DNA of 64,000 nt from Nitrobacteraceae bacterium AZCC 1564 (GTDB lineage: Bacteria > Pseudomonadota > Alphaproteobacteria > Rhizobiales > Xanthobacteraceae), in the NCBI GenBank assembly GCA_036924835.1, contig JBAGRR010000001.1, forward strand, positions 2,619,001 to 2,683,000, written 5' to 3'. The notes beneath the pieces were generated by a model. The model was not told where the DNA came from. It saw only the letters and a list, made by a program, of their open reading frames with translations, and did not search any database. The position numbers were made by a program, and so were the translations under genes. Positions 17,251 to 25,588 of this stretch are shown one piece after another. Position 1 is the first letter of the stretch, and every line of letters begins with the position of its first letter.

Positions 17251-18126
17251 GTGAAACTCTTTGTCTTCGGTCTCGGGTATAGCGGCAGATACATCGCCGA
17301 AAGGCATATGGCGAACGGACATCATGCAATTGGAACTGTGCGCTCGCGTCACAAGGCGGACGCGCTTTCAAGTTCAGGTTTGACCGCGCGGGTCTTTAGC
17401 CCGGATGAAAACGATAGCGATATCGAGTCCGATCTGGAGACGGCTGAGGCATTGCTAGTATCTGCGCCTCCCGCAGCCAACGGAGACCCTGTCCTTACTG
17501 CCTACGCACAACATATTGCCGCAGCCCCGCATCTGCGCTGGATCGGCTATCTCTCGACCGTTGGTGTCTATGGCAATCATGATGGCGGATGGGTCGACGA
17601 AGAAACGCCCGTCAACCCAGGCAATGCGCGCTCACACTACCGCGCTAAAGCTGAGAAGGCGTGGCTCGCATTCGGCGCAGAGAATGACCTCGCGGCGCAC
17701 ATCTTCCGGCTCGCCGGAATTTACGGCCCCGGCCAGAACCAGCTCGTGCAGTTGGCTAAGGGGACGGCACGCCGTGTGATCAAGCCTGGACAAATGTTCA
17801 ACCGCATTCACGTCGAGGACATTGCGCGCGCGGTGGACGCATCGATGGACCGGCCGCGCGCAGGAAGAATCTACAATGTGACCGATAATGAACCGGCGCC
17901 GCCTCAAGACGTCGTGACTTTTGCCGCAAATCTCTGCGGTTGCGAGCCGCCGCACGAGGTCGATATCGAGAAGGCCGGCCTTACCGAGATGGGCCGCTCG
18001 TTCTATGCCGAGAATAAACGTGTCCGGAATCAGCGCCTGCGCGACGAGCTTGGCGTGACACTGGCCTACCCAACTTACCGCGAAGGCCTGACGGCGCTCC
18101 GGGCTGCGGGAGATGGACCAAACTGA
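17251..18126 (+). CDS. Atypical short-chain dehydrogenase/epimerase (YeeZ-like)
   Basis: The 291-residue product starts at GTG 17251. It opens with a Rossmann motif, KLFVFGLGYSGRYIAE, in the form used by the atypical SDR5/YeeZ group rather than the classic GxxGxxG. It also has LRWIGYLSTVGVYGNHDGGWVDEETP and SHYRAKAEKAWLAF, i.e. the Ser-Tyr-Lys region of extended SDRs, then RLAGIYGPGQNQL and IHVEDIARAV. This is an NAD(P)-dependent epimerase- or reductase-like protein in the cytoplasm. Substrate is unknown. The 5' end lies 69 bp after hairpin locus 1, and the gene is convergent with the frameshifted SDR. Confidence 0.82.
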   Translation: MKLFVFGLGYSGRYIAERHMANGHHAIGTVRSRHKADALSSSGLTARVFSPDENDSDIESDLETAEALLVSAPPAANGDPVLTAYAQHIAAAPHLRWIGYLSTVGVYGNHDGGWVDEETPVNPGNARSHYRAKAEKAWLAFGAENDLAAHIFRLAGIYGPGQNQLVQLAKGTARRVIKPGQMFNRIHVEDIARAVDASMDRPRAGRIYNVTDNEPAPPQDVVTFAANLCGCEPPHEVDIEKAGLTEMGRSFYAENKRVRNQRLRDELGVTLAYPTYREGLTALRAAGDGPN

Positions 18127-18152
18127 GCAACTTGATGAAACTGCCTGAAAGC

Positions 18153-19101
18153 TCAAGCCGCTTCAGCCCTTCCAAGAGCGATACCGCTCAACTTCTCAGA
18201 CACGCTCCATAGTCGCTCCCAAACCGCACGATCCCATGCGCCCCGCACGATCTTGGCTTTGCGCGGTGAACCCTTCATCTCATAAAAGCCATCCGGCCCA
18301 TACATCACGCCACCCTCGGCATCAGGTGATGTTGCTGCGTAGAGCGTCGGCAATGCACCTGCTGCTGCCGTTTGCGACAAGTACGGCTCTATCAACTTGC
18401 TGAAGCGTTCAAAGAAGCCGGGTGCATCGCGCCCCATGCGCGGCCCCGTGCTTTGCAACCCGGTCCGAGCATAACCTGGATGCGCGGCGACGCTTATGAG
18501 CGGCCAGTTATCTGCACGCGCCCGACGTTCGAGCTCGAGACTGAATAGCAACGTTGCCAATTTCGACTGACAATAGGCTGACCACGGCGTGTATCGTTTC
18601 TCGAGCTGCAGATCATCAAAATGGATCCGGCCGCTCCCGTGCGCGAGACTGCTCAACGTAACAACGCGCGGCCTCGACGCCGCGAAGATCCGCGGCAACA
18701 GGCGCAGCGTCAGCGCAAAGTGGCCTAGGTAATTCGCACCAAGCTGCATTTCAAAACCGTCGACGGTGACGTGACGCGTGGGTATCGCCATCACGCCGGC
18801 ATTGCTGATCAGAAGGTCTATACGGGACGTCATCCGGGAAATTCGGTCAGCAAACGCCTCGGACGGACTTGAGACTTGCGAGGTCAAGCGGCTCGAAACT
18901 GACATCCGCCGCTGGATGCTGCGCGCGAATGTACGCAAGCATCTCCGAGCCCTTCGCTTCATTGCGCGACGCCAGCACGACGCTCGCTCCCGCACCAGCC
19001 AGGGCCAGCGCGGTTTCATAGCCGATACCGCTGGTCGCACCAGTGACAATCGCAATACGGCCGGCCTGCGAAGGGATCTCCGCCACACCCCAGTTCTCCA
19101 C
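18153..19101 (-). pseudogene. Short-chain dehydrogenase interrupted by a 1-base frameshift
   Basis: Two reading frames together make one SDR of about 315 residues. The first, from GTG 19101 (AAAGGAG 6 nt upstream), encodes the cofactor half: GRIAIVTGATSGIGYETALALAGAGASVVLASRN, then DLASLKSVR before going out of frame and stopping. The second, from about 18855 down, continues with AFADRISRMTSRIDLLISNAGVMAIP, LGANYLGHFALTLRLL, and the catalytic YCQSK. The break is a single extra base (GG for G on the minus strand) near 18856-18857. The intact protein would be a retinol-dehydrogenase-like NAD(P) oxidoreductase. A sequencing error cannot be excluded, since both halves otherwise look well conserved. 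Confidence 0.8.
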
Positions 19102-19162
19102 GATGCTCTCCTTTAATCCATGATGCGGCGTGGCCCCGTCGCAATGCCGCGAAAACAATATA

Positions 19163-19179
19163 TTTGCATTTAGTGCAAA
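19163..19179. promoter_or_regulatory. Candidate operator palindrome upstream of the SDR
   Basis: TTTGCATTTAGTGCAAA is a 17-base dyad (TTTGCA-N5-TGCAAA) 62 bases upstream of the SDR start and followed at once by TTGCAA. Such TTGCA/TGCAA dyads are common binding sites for winged-helix or MarR/HxlR-type repressors. No cognate regulator gene is adjacent. A separate 10-bp stem, AGATCGCCGA / TCGGCGATCT, lies at 19198-19230. Confidence 0.4.
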
Positions 19180-19294
19180 ATTGCAATAAGTAAAGAAAGA
19201 TCGCCGATGACTTCACGCCGTCGGCGATCTCAGGCGCGTCAGTTGCAGTACCGGCCGCCTTCTCCTCTCAAAGCCTCAACGGCCGGAGCCGATC

Positions 19295-19918
19295 ATGACA
19301 GCCGCTTCAGAGTGTTCAGACTTCTTCCAATTCTTCCGCTCTTGGATCTCGGATCCGCTGCGCGTCGCCGCCATTGCTCCCTCGGGAGAATCGTTGGCCC
19401 GTGTCATGACACAGGAAATCTTGCCTTCGGACGGTCCAGTTCTTGAACTCGGCGCCGGGACTGGCGTCTTTACCAAAGCACTGCTCGCCCGAGGTATCCG
19501 CGAGAGCGATCTCACCCTCGTTGAGTACGGATCGGATTTCATGCGCGCGCTGCAGTTCCGCTTTCCAAACGCCCGCGTGCTTTGGATGGATGCATCGCAA
19601 CTCGGCCAGCATGATCTTTTCCCCGACGCACCCGCCGGCGCTGTTGTTAGCGGCCTGCCGCTGCTCTCGATGTCACCACGCAAGGTAATTTCAATTCTTA
19701 CAGGCGCATTCAGTCACATCCGCCCGGGAGGTGCATTTTATCAATTCACCTACGGACCACGCTGTCCTGTCTCGCGCCCCATTCTCGATAGGCTGGGTCT
19801 CAAGGCGACACGGATTGGCGGAACTGTGCTCAACCTGCCGCCAGCCTCGGTGTATCGGATTACACGGCGACAGCCCATTGAGGTGACGCGGCGCGCCTTG
19901 TCTCCATCCACCGATTGA
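19295..19918 (+). CDS. Class I SAM-dependent methyltransferase (phospholipid N-methyltransferase-like)
   Basis: The 207-residue product opens with FFQFFRSWISDPLRVAAIAPSGESLARVM, the N-terminal pattern of PmtA-like phospholipid N-methyltransferases, followed by the SAM-binding motif I VLELGAGTGVFTKALL (about 48-63). Later motifs include LVEYGSDFMRALQFRFP and GAVVSGLPLLSM (motif IV position) and IRPGGAFYQFTYGP. PmtA enzymes methylate phosphatidylethanolamine on the way to phosphatidylcholine, an important lipid in rhizobia. A 16S rRNA dimethylase-like fold is the alternative, but the AIAPSG and LPLLSM signatures favour the lipid enzyme group. It stands alone downstream of the palindromes at 19163-19230. 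Confidence 0.75.
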   Translation: MTAASECSDFFQFFRSWISDPLRVAAIAPSGESLARVMTQEILPSDGPVLELGAGTGVFTKALLARGIRESDLTLVEYGSDFMRALQFRFPNARVLWMDASQLGQHDLFPDAPAGAVVSGLPLLSMSPRKVISILTGAFSHIRPGGAFYQFTYGPRCPVSRPILDRLGLKATRIGGTVLNLPPASVYRITRRQPIEVTRRALSPSTD

Positions 19919-19979
19919 GATCACGCATCGAAATCCTTGCCTCTGACATGCCCCGGTGTGGTATCTGCACCAGATGCAC

Positions 19980-20144
19980 CTAGTGTGGCGGTTCAGAAGA
20001 ACGCATCATTCGTGCTGCGAGTCTGCAATGCGGACTTCTGAACCAAAGCCACACCAGATCAATAACTTGCTAGTGTCCTTCGATTCCGAAGTTCGCAAAC
20101 GAAGGTGCAGCGGAATGCTGCGAGCTTCGGAATCGGGACACTAG
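19980..20144. repeat. CTAG-bounded hairpin locus 2 (two hairpins)
   Basis: Hairpin 19980-20057 (TGTGG type) has arms CTAGTGTGGCGGTTCAGAAG and CTTCTGAACCAAAGCCACACCAG, with an extra AAA on the right. The spacer ATCAATAACTTG leads to hairpin 20070-20144 (TCC type), arms CTAGTGTCC TTC GATTCCGAAG and CTTCGGAATCGGGACACTAG. The end of the second hairpin is 15 bases upstream of the TetR-family start codon. Confidence 0.9.
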
Positions 20145-20159
20145 GCAGCCGGTAAGGCG

Positions 20160-20795
20160 ATGCGCGAATCGAAGAAGACAACGATTACAACGACGGAAGG
20201 ACTGCGCGAGCGCAAGCGTCGGCAAACGCGGGAGCGCATCTCAAACGCGGCCTTGACGCTGTTTCTCGAACGCGGCTTCGAAGCTACCACTGTGGACGAT
20301 ATTGCTGCGGCGGCAGAAGTGTCCAAGCGCGGCTTCTTCGATTACTTTCCGACCAAGGAAGATGTTGTTGCCGCCTGGCAGGACGAGTTTTCCAATGCGC
20401 TTCTGGCAGCCGTGGCCGCCCGTCCCGCCAAGGAGCTCCTGACCAAGGTGGTCGAGGAAGCGTTGATTTCCACGATCCTCGATGCGATCAATCCACAGTC
20501 GCTCGCGATCGGCAAACTAATCAAAGGCACACCGGCCTTACGCGCACGTGATCATCTCAAATACGCCAAACTCGAACAGAAGCTTTACGACGCACTGGCC
20601 GCGCGCACGAAAGGCAAGCAGGATCAGCTCCGGTTGCGGCTCCTCGCCATGGTGACAATCGGCACCCTGCGGGTCGCTGGCGAGGTCTGGAGTACAGATC
20701 AGCTCGGTAAGATGTCAGCGCCCGAAATCCGAAGAATCTCGAAGCTGCTCTGGGAGCAGCTTCGCGAATTCGGATCGGAACGAGCTGAAAGCTAG
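20160..20795 (+). CDS. TetR-family transcriptional regulator
   Basis: The 211-residue product has the TetR DNA-binding domain at about 14-65: GLRERKRRQTRERISNAALTLFLERGFEATTVDDIAAAAEVSKRGFFDYFPTKEDVV. The C-terminal ligand domain is divergent. AAGG lies 3-6 bases before the ATG, just after hairpin locus 2. The gene is convergent with the orphan CoxL-like oxidase, with 15 bases between the two stop codons. It is therefore not in an operon with it, and its target cannot be told from position. TetR regulators usually repress their own gene and a neighbouring one. Confidence 0.88.
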   Translation: MRESKKTTITTTEGLRERKRRQTRERISNAALTLFLERGFEATTVDDIAAAAEVSKRGFFDYFPTKEDVVAAWQDEFSNALLAAVAARPAKELLTKVVEEALISTILDAINPQSLAIGKLIKGTPALRARDHLKYAKLEQKLYDALAARTKGKQDQLRLRLLAMVTIGTLRVAGEVWSTDQLGKMSAPEIRRISKLLWEQLREFGSERAES

Positions 20796-20810
20796 GAGCG
20801 ACCAGCGCTT

Positions 20811-23123
20811 TTAAGCGGCGCGGATCGCTTCCCAGATCTTCATCGGCGTCAGCGGCGTCTGCAGTGTTTTGACACCATGCTCGCTCAACGCGTCGATAAC
20901 GGCGTTGGTGACGCAAGGCGGTCCGCCGATCGCGCCAGATTCGCCGCAGCCCTTTGCACCCAGCGGATTGGTCTTGCACGGAGCGGCTTCGTCGAGCGTG
21001 ACTTCGATCGCCGGAATATCGCTGGCGCGCGGAATGCAGTAATCCTGATAGGTCGCAGTCATCAACTGACCGTCAGCATCGTAGGCAACACCTTCATACA
21101 ACGCCTGACCAATGCCCTGGGCGACGCCGCCATGGATCTGTCCCTCAACCAGCATGGGGTTGATAGCAATCCCGACGTCGTCGACCGTGGTGTAGCGCAC
21201 AACCTTGGTGACGCCGGTTTGTGGATCGATCTCCACTTCGCAAATATGCGTCCCGTTCGGCCAGCTCGGTGCATCCACTTCGCCTTGGCTGTCGACGCTG
21301 AGCCGGCCACCCTGCTCGTGTTTTGCCAGATCGAACAGGCTGACGCGACGATCCGTGCCGACCACCGTCAGCCAGCCATCGCTATACTCGATGTCGCCCA
21401 ATGAGGCTTCGAGGAGATTCGACGCCTTCTCTCGGGCCTTCTCGATGAGATCGACCGTAGAGACTGCAACCGCAGTCCCGCCGACGAACAGCGAGCGCGA
21501 ACCGACGCTGCCACCACCTGTTGCAAGATCCGTGTTGCCTTGAATGACGTCAATGCGGTCGATGGGAATGCCAAGCGCGGTGGCCGCAATCTGCGAGTAT
21601 GCCGTCTGCAAACCTTGTCCCATCGCCTGCGTGCCGGAATGCACGACGACGCGGCCCTCAGTGGTGGCTGAGAGAGTTACCTTCTCGACATGGACACGTC
21701 CACCGGTCCATTCGATATAGCTCGTGAGGCCACGGCCGTAGAGCAGGCCTTTCTTCTTCGCCGCTTTCTTGCGCGCGGCGAATCCGTTCCAGTCCGAGAG
21801 CTCCGACGCTCGTTCGAGCATGTGAGCGAAGGCGCCGCTGTCGTAAACCTGACCAATGGCGTTCTTGTAGGGAAGCTGCGCCGGCTTGATGAAATTCACC
21901 TTGCGGATCTGGCGCGGATCCATCTTGAGCTGACGAGCTGCAGCATCCATCAATCGCTCGACGATGAAAACCGCTTCCGGCCGTCCGGCACCGCGATACG
22001 GTCCGGTTGGTGCGGTGTTGGTCAGCACGGCCTTGATATCGAAGTGGATCAGCGGAAGGTCGTAAACGCCGGTGGACACGAATGGACCGAGCATCAGCGG
22101 GATGATCAGGCCGGCGCCTGTCAGGTAAGCCCCCGTTCCGCCATAGGATCGAACACGGAACGCCTGCACCCGCCCCTTTTCATCGAGCGCGAACTCGCCG
22201 ACAGAGGTCAGGTCGCGGCCGTGCGAACCACCGACGAATTCATCGATACGATCACCGCGCCAACGTACCTTGCCGCCAAGCTTTACTGCGGCGTAGGCGA
22301 CGATGCCGTCCTCCGGATAGAGATTGGTCTTTTGACCGAAGCCGCCACCGATATCACCCACCAGAACCTGAACGCTGTCCTTGGGCCGTTTCAGAACCAC
22401 ATCGGCGAGGATGTCGCGCGTCGCAGTCGGGGTCTGCGACTGGACGTGGAGCGTCAGCCGTCCGGTCTTCTTGTCGACTTCCGCAATCGTGCTGCGTGGC
22501 TCCATCGCCGCCGGTACAAGACGTTGGCTCACGATGTCGAGCGACACGACATGCTTGGCTTTGGCAAACGCCGCTTCCGTAGCTTCAGCGTCGCCGTAGC
22601 TGATCGCAGCCGCAATGTTATCCGGCGCATCCTTCCACACCACAGGCGCTCCAGGCGCGACTGCCGCAAGCGGATCGACGACGGCAGGCAGCACATCGTA
22701 ATCGACGACGATTGCTTCTGCCGCCGTCTGAGCCGCACTGCGCGATGTGGCAACCACGGCAGCCACCGGTTCGCCGGCGAACCGTACAGTCTCATGAGCG
22801 AGCAGCCGGCGCGGCGGAGCTGCCAGGGGCGAGCCATCGGGCCGCTTGAAAATCGGCAACGTCGGCAGCGAACCAATGTTGTCCGCAATCAGATCAGCGC
22901 CGGTGAACACCGCCTTGACGCCTGGAAGCTCGGCCGCCGATTTGGTGTCGATTGACTGAATGTTTGCGTGGGCGTGCGGCGAGCGCAGGACGTATAGCCA
23001 AAGTGCACCGTCTTCCGCCTTGTCGTCGATGAAATGCCCCTTGCCGGTGAGAAGTCTTTGGTCTTCGAGACGCTTGACGGACTGGCCCGCGCCAAAGCGC
23101 ATGTTGCCGGGCAGAATATTCAT
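20811..23123 (-). CDS. Orphan molybdenum hydroxylase large subunit (CoxL-like form II / XDH family)
   Basis: From ATG 23123 the product has 770 residues. It shows the a/b hammerhead start (GQSVKRLEDQRLLTGKGHFIDD), GDIGGGFGQKTNLYPED (Mo-pterin binding), the loop PYRGAGRPEAVF, and the C-terminal GCGESGAIGGPP with the catalytic Glu. Form I CO dehydrogenases have AYxCSFR in the loop; the RGAGR seen here is the form II signature, so CO oxidation is unlikely. The enzyme should hydroxylate an aldehyde or heterocycle at a Mo-cytosine-dinucleotide centre. It has no adjacent 2Fe-2S or FAD subunit genes, so the partners must be elsewhere. The upstream in-frame extension to 23249 is rejected because an MNILPGNMRFG start matches the family. 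Confidence 0.88.
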   Translation of the reverse strand: MNILPGNMRFGAGQSVKRLEDQRLLTGKGHFIDDKAEDGALWLYVLRSPHAHANIQSIDTKSAAELPGVKAVFTGADLIADNIGSLPTLPIFKRPDGSPLAAPPRRLLAHETVRFAGEPVAAVVATSRSAAQTAAEAIVVDYDVLPAVVDPLAAVAPGAPVVWKDAPDNIAAAISYGDAEATEAAFAKAKHVVSLDIVSQRLVPAAMEPRSTIAEVDKKTGRLTLHVQSQTPTATRDILADVVLKRPKDSVQVLVGDIGGGFGQKTNLYPEDGIVAYAAVKLGGKVRWRGDRIDEFVGGSHGRDLTSVGEFALDEKGRVQAFRVRSYGGTGAYLTGAGLIIPLMLGPFVSTGVYDLPLIHFDIKAVLTNTAPTGPYRGAGRPEAVFIVERLMDAAARQLKMDPRQIRKVNFIKPAQLPYKNAIGQVYDSGAFAHMLERASELSDWNGFAARKKAAKKKGLLYGRGLTSYIEWTGGRVHVEKVTLSATTEGRVVVHSGTQAMGQGLQTAYSQIAATALGIPIDRIDVIQGNTDLATGGGSVGSRSLFVGGTAVAVSTVDLIEKAREKASNLLEASLGDIEYSDGWLTVVGTDRRVSLFDLAKHEQGGRLSVDSQGEVDAPSWPNGTHICEVEIDPQTGVTKVVRYTTVDDVGIAINPMLVEGQIHGGVAQGIGQALYEGVAYDADGQLMTATYQDYCIPRASDIPAIEVTLDEAAPCKTNPLGAKGCGESGAIGGPPCVTNAVIDALSEHGVKTLQTPLTPMKIWEAIRAA

Positions 23124-23369
23124 CGACAATTCCTCAAACTGACTTCGCAGGGGCGTTGATGCTAAACTGAGCTCCCTACGTCCTTTTTCGGGACAGAGAT
23201 AGTACCCATCGTGGGGACAGCATAGTCCCCTGCGGGTCAGGCTTCGCATAGCACATCTGCATCCCCTGCGTTGAGTCGAATGGACTGATTTTTCGCTGCT
23301 GAGATCGCATCAAAATCCTCCTTCTCTCAGTGCTTTGCATGTGCCCGAACATCTGATTAAGTTTGTGCT

Positions 23370-25505
23370 ATGAACGAGATGTTCCGTCCCAAGGCCACCC
23401 GTAGCGCCGTGGCAAAGCCTGTTCGCACCGCGGCCACGGCCTGTCCGCACGATTGTCCCTCCACCTGCGCACTCGAAGTCGACATCCTCGACGAGCGCAC
23501 GATCGGCCGTGTCCGTGGCGCGGCGGACAATGGCTACACGGCAGGCGTGATCTGCGCAAAGGTCGCACGCTATGCCGAGCGGATTCACCATCCGGATCGC
23601 CTGCTGCAGCCACTGCGGCGAACCGGTGCGAAGGGCTCCGGCACCTTTGAGCCGATTGCTTGGGATGATGCACTCGATATCGTCGCCGAGGCGTTCATCA
23701 AGGCTGAACAGCGCCATGGGTCGGAAGCGGTTTGGCCCTATCAGTACGCAGGAACGATGGGGCTGGTGATGCGGGACGGCATCCACCGCCTGCGTCACGT
23801 GAAGAAATATTCCGGCTTCCATTCCACCATCTGCGTCAACCCTGCATGGACGGGTTTCATCGCCGGCACCGGGCGCCTTGCTGGTCCCGATCCGCGCGAG
23901 ATGGCGAAGTCGGACTGCGTGGTGATCTGGGGCACCAATGCCGTCAGCACCCAGGTCAATGTGATGACGCACGCGGTGCGCGCACGCAAAGAGCGCGGCG
24001 CGAAGATTGTCGCGATCGATGTCTACATGAACGGCACCATGGAGCAGGCCGACCTACCGATCCTCGTTCGGCCCGGCACCGACGGAGCGCTCGCCTGCGC
24101 GGTGATGCATTGCCTGTTCCGCGACGGCAAGGCGGACCGCGGTTTCCTCGAAGAACACACCGATGCGCCGCTTGAGCTCGAAGAGCATCTGCGCACACGT
24201 GGACCAGAATGGGCATCGCAAATCACGGGCTGCCCGGAGGAGACCATCGAGGAATTCGCCCGGCTCGTTGGAGATACCAAGCGAACTTACTTCCGGCTCG
24301 GCTACGGGTTCTCGCGCTCACGCAACGGCGCGCCCAACATGCACGCGGCAAGCTGCATTGCAGCCGTCACCGGCGCCTGGCGTTACGAAGGCGGCGGCGC
24401 GTTTCACAACAATGGCGCGATCTATCACTGGAATAGGACCTTGATTGAAGGGCTCGACGCCGTCGATCCCTCCATCCGTGCGCTCGACCAGTCACGTATC
24501 GGAGCCGTTTTGTGTGGCGACGCAGAGGCTCTGTGGAATGGGCCACCGGTCACCGCCATGCTGATCCAGAACACCAATCCGATATCGGTCGCGCCAAATC
24601 AGACTCTCGTCAAACAAGGATTCGCGCGCGAGGATCTGTTCGTCTGTGTCCACGAACAATTCATGACTGAGACTGCGAAGGTTGCCGACCTCGTGCTGCC
24701 GGCGACCATGTTCATGGAACATGACGACGTCTATCAGGGCGCCGGGCATCAATACATCCTCGCGGGGCCTAAGCTGATCGAAGCGCCCGGAGAATGCCGT
24801 TCCAATCACGATGTCATTGTTGGGCTTGCGAAACGGCTCGGCGCAGAGCATCGCGGATTCGACATGAGCCCGGACGAAATCATCGACTGGACTCTGCAGC
24901 ATTCGGGCTGGGGCGATTGGGAAAGCCTGAAGCGTAACCGCTGGATCGACTGCCAGCCGGATTTTGATACCGCGCACTACACCAAGGGCTTCGCATGGCC
25001 CGACGGCAAATTCCGCTTCAAACCGGAATGGCCCATGGTGCCCTTCCGCAGTCCTTGGCATTCCGGCCCAGTTGATGACATGCCCGTGTTGCCGGATCAC
25101 TGGCGGGTGATCGAAGAAGCAGATGAGGTGCACAGCTTCCGACTGGCGACTTCACCGGCACGCAGCTTCCTCAATTCGACATTCACCGAGACGCCAACTG
25201 CGCTCGGCCGCGAGCAGAAGCCAACGGTGATGATCCATCCCGACGACGCAGCGGCATTGTCGATTGCCGACGGCGACAAAGTGATCCTTGGCAATCGCCG
25301 CGGCGAGGTGCGCCTGCACGCCAAGCTGTTCGATGGCGTACGCCGAGGTGTGTTGATTGCCGAATCGATCTGGCCGAATGCCGCCTACGAAGACGGACGC
25401 GGCATCAATACCCTGACCGGGGCCGATCCGATCGCGCCCTATGGCGGCGCGGCAGTTCACGACAACCGGGTCTGGATCAAACCGTCAGAGCTTATCCGGC
25501 TTTGA
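23370..25505 (+). CDS. Molybdopterin oxidoreductase of the DMSO-reductase family
   Basis: The 711-residue product has the N-terminal 4Fe-4S-type Cys cluster ACPHDCPSTCALEVD...GVICAKV (about 28-65), then the bis-MGD binding domains with VIWGTNAVSTQVN, IDVYMNGTMEQADLPILVRPGTDGALA, and MLIQNTNPISVAPNQ. It ends with a molydopterin-dinucleotide-binding domain (DDAAALSIADGDKVILGNRRGEVRL ... IWPNAAYEDGRGINTL). No Tat signal is visible, so it is probably cytoplasmic. Family members include biotin-sulfoxide reductases, formate dehydrogenases and hydroxytransferases; the substrate is not readable here. It is divergent from the orphan CoxL-like gene, with 246 bp between starts. A 10-bp terminator stem begins inside the last codons. 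Confidence 0.88.
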   Translation: MNEMFRPKATRSAVAKPVRTAATACPHDCPSTCALEVDILDERTIGRVRGAADNGYTAGVICAKVARYAERIHHPDRLLQPLRRTGAKGSGTFEPIAWDDALDIVAEAFIKAEQRHGSEAVWPYQYAGTMGLVMRDGIHRLRHVKKYSGFHSTICVNPAWTGFIAGTGRLAGPDPREMAKSDCVVIWGTNAVSTQVNVMTHAVRARKERGAKIVAIDVYMNGTMEQADLPILVRPGTDGALACAVMHCLFRDGKADRGFLEEHTDAPLELEEHLRTRGPEWASQITGCPEETIEEFARLVGDTKRTYFRLGYGFSRSRNGAPNMHAASCIAAVTGAWRYEGGGAFHNNGAIYHWNRTLIEGLDAVDPSIRALDQSRIGAVLCGDAEALWNGPPVTAMLIQNTNPISVAPNQTLVKQGFAREDLFVCVHEQFMTETAKVADLVLPATMFMEHDDVYQGAGHQYILAGPKLIEAPGECRSNHDVIVGLAKRLGAEHRGFDMSPDEIIDWTLQHSGWGDWESLKRNRWIDCQPDFDTAHYTKGFAWPDGKFRFKPEWPMVPFRSPWHSGPVDDMPVLPDHWRVIEEADEVHSFRLATSPARSFLNSTFTETPTALGREQKPTVMIHPDDAAALSIADGDKVILGNRRGEVRLHAKLFDGVRRGVLIAESIWPNAAYEDGRGINTLTGADPIAPYGGAAVHDNRVWIKPSELIRL

Positions 25506-25520
25506 TAGAATCAAAGCCGG
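25496..25520 (+). terminator. Terminator hairpin containing the stop codon
   Basis: Perfect 10-bp stem CCGGCTTTGA / TCAAAGCCGG (25496-25505 and 25511-25520) with loop TAGAA. The TGA stop of the oxidoreductase is the last triplet of the left arm. A T-rich stretch (CTAATCTTTATTTTA) follows. Confidence 0.75.
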
Positions 25521-25537
25521 GCTCTAATCTTTATTTT

Positions 25538-25588
25538 ATCGCGTTTTCTTCACGCGAACCGGTATCCACTTCGCTCGAAAACGCTCTA
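25538..25588. repeat. Dispersed rhizobiales-type palindromic repeat (GCGTTTTC...GAAAACGC)
   Basis: GCGTTTTC at 25541-25548 pairs with GAAAACGC at 25577-25584; the inside reads TTCACGCGAACCGGTATCCAC. From memory this unit is a very common interspersed repeat in Bradyrhizobium and relatives, unlike the CTAG hairpins. It sits between two convergent genes and touches the stop of the dehydratase at 25586. Confidence 0.65.

Noticed and set aside
21690-22955. 421-codon open frame on the plus strand
   Set aside because: Shadow of the CoxL-like gene on the other strand, no recognisable domain.
20160-23123. TetR regulator as controller of the adjacent CoxL-like gene
   Set aside because: The two genes are convergent with no shared promoter, so position gives no support.
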